A DNA stretch of 64,000 nt from Selaginella moellendorffii (taxonomy: Eukaryota > Streptophyta > Lycopodiopsida > Selaginellales > Selaginellaceae): NCBI RefSeq assembly GCF_000143415.4, contig NW_003314278.1, positions 1,842,744-1,906,743 on the forward strand. The letters are read 5' to 3'. The position numbers and the translations under genes were made by a program. The stretch's first letter is position 1; each line of letters begins with the position of its first letter. The notes below the pieces were generated by a model. That model saw only the letters and a program-made list of their open reading frames with translations, had not been told where the DNA came from and made no database searches. Shown here one piece after another: positions 58,721 through 64,000 of this stretch.

Positions 58721-59756
58721 CAATATTGATATACTCATATAAAATATAAAACTTATACTAGGTTTCTGAGCCAAAGTATGATCTAACTATAAGGAGCAAT
58801 AATTACTTATTTCAAAGAGGTTAAAAATTTAACATGAATCCTTACTTCTATCAATGATATGGAATTTTATAAGAAAATGAAGTGGTGCATGGTTTCCTAT
58901 GCAAGGCTCAAGGAGCTCATAACCCTTAAACCAAAACTTTGATGTGAGAATATTTAACTTTATGTATTCCATAACTCAAATGTAAAACTTTCACTAAGAG
59001 TCTAACTCTTATTATGCAATCAAGTCCCTTATAGCATTTAGGCCAAAAATATATAATTAACAATATTTATGTTTACCTATAGTTAATGGTTGTATGTGAC
59101 CACGAGCACAGTAGACACCACAAGCTTTCATAATTGGGAACTATAGTTAGCATAATTAGCATTCTTCAATAAAGCAAAAGCCACAATCATTATATTGTCG
59201 TGATAGTCTTTGATTTAAAGACATATGACTCATCAAAATATGAACCAAGATTCAAATAATAAGTGTTAATCTCAATTCTACAATAATAGTTTTAATAATT
59301 TGTTATGCCTTGCATCTAGTAATGCTTGGTTTGCTTAATAATAATATTATTCCTATTGATCAATTGTTTAGTTTTCTTAATAGTAGTATTATTCCTATTG
59401 ATCAATTGAATTGATCAAATGGAACTTTATAATTATAAACATGTTTATAATTTATAAACACGAATAAACTAAAATATACTAAAAAGTGTTTAGGAAACTT
59501 TATGAATTATAAAAATAAGATTAATCTAAATAAATAATAACCGTAGATGGTAAAATATCCTAAAATATTTAAGTATATTCTAGATATATCCACTCTTACA
59601 GCAAACCAAAAATCTAAAAGATAAAGCAAATAAATTGGTCTTGTCCTCCCATTCTCCTGCTGATGGATGTTAGATGATGTTCTTGCCATGATCTGTATCA
59701 ATGAACATGTTTTCATTTTATAGTTTGAAAAAAAAAAGTATCTATCAATCACAAGA
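58721..59756. other. AT-rich, no recognised gene
   Basis: A short duplication around TATTATTCCTATTGATCAATTG occurs at about 59345-59366 and 59387-59408. Nothing else is seen. Confidence 0.6.
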
Positions 59757-60408
59757 TCAGCCGGATTCAACCAGACCATTCCTTCTATAGTAATCAACAA
59801 TGGCCAGCATCCGGTTGTACTTGATCGGAAGTTGGCATAGTGCGTTGGATCTCCATGAACCGAAGCTTGCTGTTCATGAAGAGGAACCTGTCCATGACGC
59901 GCTTGGGAGCGTGCAAGCCATTGTATCCTGGCCGCGACGGGAAGAAGAGCTCCTCGTTGATCACGGCCTGATCCCACGCCTTCTCTCTCGCCAGCCTCGT
60001 CGCCACCCGGTCCAGGAGCTATGGCATCGTGGGCCAAAAGTAGAACAGGCCCGAGTTAAACACCCAGATCCTCATTGTGTGCGCGTAGCGCGACCAGCCC
60101 ATCTTTGGATCGTAGAACACGTCGTTGTATCCATAGGCGGTGGCGTTGGTGTGGCCGTCGGTCATGGCCTCCATGTCGCAGTCGCGCTGCAAGAACTTGA
60201 ACGGGTTATGGAGGTAGAGCAAGACGCTGTATCCCAGCACGAGGAACTCTCGCAGGATGTGAAACTTTGTTCCTCCGAGGTGAAATCCTGCAAAACTTTT
60301 AGACCCGCTACTAAAACTGAACTTCAAACAGGACGTGGAGCTAGCAAATGTTCTTCTCAAACCAAATCCTTTGTTGCCACCCTCTGAAATCGGGGTGGAG
60401 CACACCAA
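59757..60408 (-). pseudogene. GT77-type glycosyltransferase remnant (RRA/XEG113-like)
   Basis: The minus strand reads [58 protein letters not shown], then PTMP-stop-LLDRV, LAREKAWDQAVINEELFFPS, GYNGLHAPKRVMDRF and MLAIVDYYRRNG in another frame. These are hallmarks of plant GT77 enzymes (nucleotide-diphospho-sugar transferase fold), Golgi proteins that add sugars such as arabinose to cell-wall proteins. About nine residues between GYSVLL and YL, which carry the D-x-D metal-binding motif in the family, are missing. A TAG (about 60018) and a frameshift near 59835 add to the damage. Only the C-terminal half is present; TTTTGCAG at 60288 could be the acceptor of a lost upstream exon. Confidence 0.85.
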
Positions 60409-60529
60409 AGAGAAGTATGGAAGTGTTCCTCGTTATTACATCAAAGGGATGCTACCCGTGGCAATGCAAGCAAGGTTATCTCTTGGAAAACAATCCCCCC
60501 AACGGTGTTCTAGAGCTTGCATCTGATCA
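60409..60529. other. Short spacer, no feature
   Basis: No motif was seen between the GT77 remnant and the PPR copy. Similarity to the 19-21 kb PPR copy begins at CTTGCATCTGATCAC. Confidence 0.5.
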
Positions 60530-62253
60530 CAGCCCCTTCTTTTCCACTTTAGATGAGCTTGTAAAGGCACTTGTAAGCATCACAGCATTGTTAAAATGAA
60601 ACATTCTAGAGACAATCGCAAATGCAAGGAATTGCCATACAATGAAAATCCTTGGAAGACTATGGACAGAGTCCAGTGCCTAGAACTCATCCAATCTTGC
60701 AAGAGCTTGGCTTTGGCTGAGGATCTGCATGCCAGTAACAGTGCCAAAACTGATGATGTTTTCCTGTGCAACAAGCTCATCGCAATGTACACGAGGTGTG
60801 GAAGCTCATTGCACGCCAAACGAGTTTTTGATAGCATGGTTTCCAGGGATGTCTACTCTTGGGATTTCATGATGAATGCTTACTCGAAGTATGGCAGCCT
60901 TGAGAATGCAAAGGGATTCTTTGATTCGATGCCTCAGAGAACTACTGTTTCTTGGGTTGCAATGTTAAGCTCATATGCCCGTTCTGGGCATCTAGAGGAA
61001 GCCGAAAATACCTTTGCAAGGATGCCAGATGCCACTACAGTGGCTTGAAACTTTATGATTGACGTGTACGTTCATCATGGATTTCTTGAAAAGGCGAACA
61101 TTTTGTTCGATAGAATGCCAAAGCAAACATTAGTTGCTTGGACCACTATGCTTGTGCATATGCCCAAAGAGGGTACCTTGTTCTTGCCAAGAGAATGTTT
61201 CACGCGATGCCACTACGAGATCTAATCTCTTGGACGGCCATGTTCAACGCGTATGTGCAGAACGGGACTGTTGAAATTGCGAGAATTTTTGTTGATCTCA
61301 TGCCGGAATGGGATCTCGTATCATGGACAGCAGTGCTCACTACGTATGTGAAGAGAGGAAACTTTTCCGAAGCCAAGCAAACTTTTGATCAGATGCCGTT
61401 TAGAAACTTGGTGACATGGACGTGCTTGCTGGACGCATTTTTACAAGTCAAAGACGTACAAGCTGTTAAAGAAACGTGGAATGCAATGCTCTCTGCATGT
61501 GCCCATCTCGGAGACCTGCAAAACGCGGTGATCATCTTTGAAGCTATGCCCAAAGCGGGCATCTGGATGAAGCAAAGAATATCTTTGAAATGATGCCACA
61601 AAAGACAATAGAGGCGGCAAATACAATGCTGTCAGCTCTTGCACAAAATAAGTACCTGTCGGAATTTAGAGAACTGTTTGTAAAGATGCCACAGCATAGT
61701 ACAATGTTGTGGAATGCTCTTTTGTCAGCAAATGCACTAAACGGGCACTTGGAGGAAACAAGAAGGGTTTTCCTGAAATACAATACTCTCAATAGAGGCC
61801 CAGAAAGGGATGATTAAGTAGAGCCAAGGAAATTTTCCAGTACGAAATGCTAGAGTGGGATGTTGTGTCTAGCACTGTAATGATCTCGACTTTCTCCAAA
61901 AGCAGCAAGTTTGAAGAGGCTAAGCAGCTTTTCGACATTCAAGATTCAGTCTCTTCAACAGCCATGGTTCCCAACTTTGGCCAAAATGGACAAGTGGAAG
62001 ATGCTAAGGGCTTGTTTGAAAGAATCTCTCCGTAAAACAGAGATGTTATGTGTTGGAATGTGATGTTTGTAACTTATGCTCAAAATAGACATCTACTGGA
62101 AACAAGAGAAGTGTTCAATGACATGCTATGGAAGGACACAGCCTCCTGGACTGCAATGTTGTCTCTCTATGCTCAAACTAGCCACCTCTAGTATTCTAGA
62201 AAGCTCTTGCTTGAGATGCTTGAGAGGTGCTTGGTCACTTGGAGTTCATTGCC
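60530..62253 (+). pseudogene. PPR protein pseudogene, E-class, copy 2
   Basis: This is the inverted near-identical partner of 19386-21745. It starts MPYNENPWKTMD (60635) and reads on through SRDVYSWDFMMNAYSKYG and QRTTVSWVAMLSSYARSG. It meets the same TGA after ATTVA (61047) and the same frameshift near 61145 as copy 1. It retains the segment around 60840 that copy 1 has lost, but lacks 140 bases at about 61552 (one PPR repeat), between two TATGCCC words. Further frameshifts occur near 61800 and 61935. It is cut at about 62253 by a gypsy LTR, so the last repeats and E motif are missing. It cannot produce a PPR protein. Confidence 0.92.
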
Positions 62254-62539
62254 TTAGGTGGAGTGGTGTTTCATTTAAGTATTATAAAGCTCATTAGTCC
62301 TCACCCCTTCTTCAGAGCTTAAGCCTTTCTTTTGACCACATGGTCAATGTAGGTCAAAAGGAAGCTCAATATTAAGATATGCTAGGGTAAAGAACATAAT
62401 TTACCCTAGGGCTCTCACTGGAGTGGGGGTGTGGTGGAGTTTTCGAGGTAGGGGTGGTTGGGTGGTGAAAAACTTTAAAAGGAGGCATAATATAGTTTAA
62501 GGAGATTAGATTTTTTTCTTTTTGCATTGGATCATAACA
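62254..62539 (+). repeat. 3' part of a gypsy 5' LTR
   Basis: Sequence ending TGGATCATAACA precedes a primer-binding site and a gag start. The upstream LTR end was not found; the LTR begins abruptly in the PPR copy. It includes the short inverted pair AGGGTAAA...TTTACCCT (62383-62408), which could be a hairpin. Confidence 0.65.
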
Positions 62540-62752
62540 TTAGTATCAGAGGAGTTGGTTGTGATGGCTGACAAAGATGAACGTTGGAATCCTATTGTCA
62601 ATGGTGATGCCAATGATAGTGCCAACGGAGTTATGGAGGTTTGGACCATTTAAAATATTATTCATGAGTTGTGAGCCCTTAATCAAAATTAACAAAAGGT
62701 GCAAGATGGCATGATGGATACCATGCATAAACGTGTTGTCTTTGATACCAAA
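62540..62752 (+). pseudogene. Gypsy primer-binding site and gag N-terminus
   Basis: TTAGTATCAGAGG (one change from the initiator-tRNA complement) follows the LTR. An ATG at 62564 starts MADKDERWNPIVNGDAND, with a stop at 62650 and further stops before QKVQDGMMDTMHKRVVFDT. The short leader and acidic M-A-D start fit gypsy gags. An L LTR interrupts it at 62753, and it resumes at 63834. Confidence 0.75.
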
Positions 62753-63833
62753 TGTAGCCAATATAGTTTTCACCTTTATCCTATGGCAATTTACCATAAG
62801 ATAACCACAAAATAGAATCTAAACCCTTTATATGCCACATGTTTAAGGACAATAGAGCAAAACCCAAGTTTTAGGGCCTTAGGCCATTGAATAAAGGAAT
62901 AGAGTTAAACTCTTAAGCACAGAGCCAATGAACGAAGGTATTAAAAACAGAGTGACTCTTAATTATATAGCCTAAGGAGTGAAGGAACAAAACTATGGAG
63001 CAATTTGGAAAAGTCCTAGAGCATTTAGCATCCTAATGTCATGACTAACATGAAAAAATGGAGCTAAACAAAGTTTGATGCTATTTCAACATACTGGTGG
63101 CCTAATACAAAGATATGGGTACTCCAACAGCTAGTATGGTGTGGAACTTGGGTTTAGACCCAAGTTGGATGCAGAACAAAATAGGTACACAAGCGGGAGC
63201 TAAATTATGCCTCAAATTGGTTAATCATTTTTGACCTACCCACTATCCCTATTATACATTTAAAACCCCCAATATGCCTTCCCCTTGAGGAATGCACGTT
63301 TTGGGCTTTCATTTAGTCATCCTTAGTATTAAGAGTTAGTCTCTAGGACAAATTTAAAACTTACTAATTATGGAATGACACTAGATTGTGAAGTTGGATA
63401 CGGGACCAATATTATTGTGTTTAGTACAATTTCTACATTTCGTAGATATGCTAAATTATCAAATTTTGACACTTTCCATAAATAACAATTGGGACTAAAT
63501 AGGACTAACATAAAGGGCATGATAGCGAGGGTGTAGACATAAATTATTATCTAGCAAATATTGAGGGACCAATCTTAATATTGTGGGGGTTCTTGTCAAG
63601 CCAGTGCAGGACAAAACAAACGAGAACTAACAAGCCGAAGACACTTAAGAATTTCTTCTTTACGCTTATTTGGCCAAGTACAAATACTAAGTTAAGTTTA
63701 CTAACACTTGAACAAAAGGGACTGATAAAGGGTTTAACAATGCTAACCTCCTACTATCGTGGTAATAAGGAAAAAATATTTGAAAGGACTAGCCGATAGG
63801 TAATTTTTAATACCCACAGTCACATTTATGATA
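62753..63833 (-). repeat. Family-L LTR, copy E, inserted in a gypsy gag
   Basis: It runs from TGTAGCCAATATAG to CACATTTATGATA on the plus strand, a diverged L LTR in minus orientation. The hairpin TTATCCTATGG / CCATAAGATAA and the module (63240-63316) are present, but the poly-G run is reduced to CCTTCCCC. The left flank TTTGATACCAAA reads on the minus strand as TTTGGTATCAAAG, like a primer-binding site, but gag sequence follows. No clear target duplication was found. Confidence 0.82.
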
Positions 63834-64000
63834 ATGTTGAGGCACTCGAGGCTAGACGTGATAGCACTCCAAGTAAACTTCCTTGGTAGATCAATTTAGA
63901 GTTCCAACCTTTTCCAATGATGGTGGTAAGTATTTAGTTTGGCTAGCCAATGTAAAGAAGTTCTTGGCTGTTAAAGAAATTCCAGATGCAAAGGCTTTAA
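63834..64000 (+). pseudogene. Gypsy gag, continuation to the window edge
   Basis: VEALEARRDS is followed in shifted frames by FQPFP and then LANVKKFLAVKEIPDAKA, a typical start of the gag core (x-W-L-x-x-V-E-K-x-F). At least two stops lie between. The gene runs off the window. Confidence 0.7.

Noticed and set aside
59800-60387. A 195-codon plus-strand frame
   Set aside because: It is the antisense of the GT77 remnant, whose motifs are clear on the minus strand.

Overview
This is plant nuclear DNA, best explained as a repeat-rich intergenic block of a lycophyte, probably a Selaginella (inference). The pointers are E-class pentatricopeptide repeat (PPR) genes with the MP-x-x-D-x-x-S-W style of repeat, very short GT-AG introns (47, 49 and about 52 bases) in a locus at 28.9-31.4 kb, a plant GT77 glycosyltransferase remnant, and mostly LTR retrotransposons. 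There is one assembly gap of N (33014-33874). I see no rRNA, tRNA or CRISPR, and few intact genes; most coding stretches carry stops or frameshifts.

Layout. 1-6238: 3' part of a long LTR element (family L) with almost no open frame, interrupted by a solo LTR of a second family (family S, 3386-5063, 5-bp target duplication). 6239-9470: decayed plus-strand Ty3/gypsy element with a rearranged reverse transcriptase. 9475-11261: an S-family LTR with primer-binding site. 11262-17401: a minus-strand gypsy gag-pol, split by a solo S LTR between reverse transcriptase and RNase H (12455-14313) and by a small TRIM element inside the gag zinc knuckle (16046-16720). 18100-18560: an old L LTR. 19386-21745: a PPR pseudogene fused to a truncated L element (21756-24794). 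24795-25505: repeat R. 25506-25564 and 38051-39870: gag and protease of another gypsy element, interrupted by a 12.5-kb segment (25565-38050) with inverted-repeat-like ends and an 8-bp flanking duplication. That segment holds a Mutator-like (MULE) transposase remnant, a tandem pair of unrecognised genes and a multi-exon minus-strand locus. 42991-44491: fourth S LTR (solo, TSD ttaga). 45864-48801: two broken PPR genes tail to tail. 48738-49470: inverted second copy of repeat R. 49931-57075: a complete L element with both LTRs, primer-binding site, polypurine tract and gtaat target duplication. 57076-58720: second decayed gypsy copy. 59757-60408: GT77 pseudogene. 60530-62253: second copy of the 19-21 kb PPR pseudogene, inverted. 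62254-64000: 5' end of a gypsy element with an L LTR in its gag.

How it fits together. The window is a nest of insertions, and several can be ordered because removing them restores a reading frame or leaves a target duplication. The most interesting points are (1) the 12.5-kb composite DNA element, whose removal rejoins a gag reading frame exactly; (2) a TRIM with two identical 162-bp LTRs; (3) LTRs that carry expanding 6-bp and 11-12-bp arrays and share a core module with an otherwise different LTR family; and (4) two PPR copies 40 kb apart that share the same stop codon and frameshift, so decay began before duplication. All family assignments come from motifs read by eye; no database search was run.
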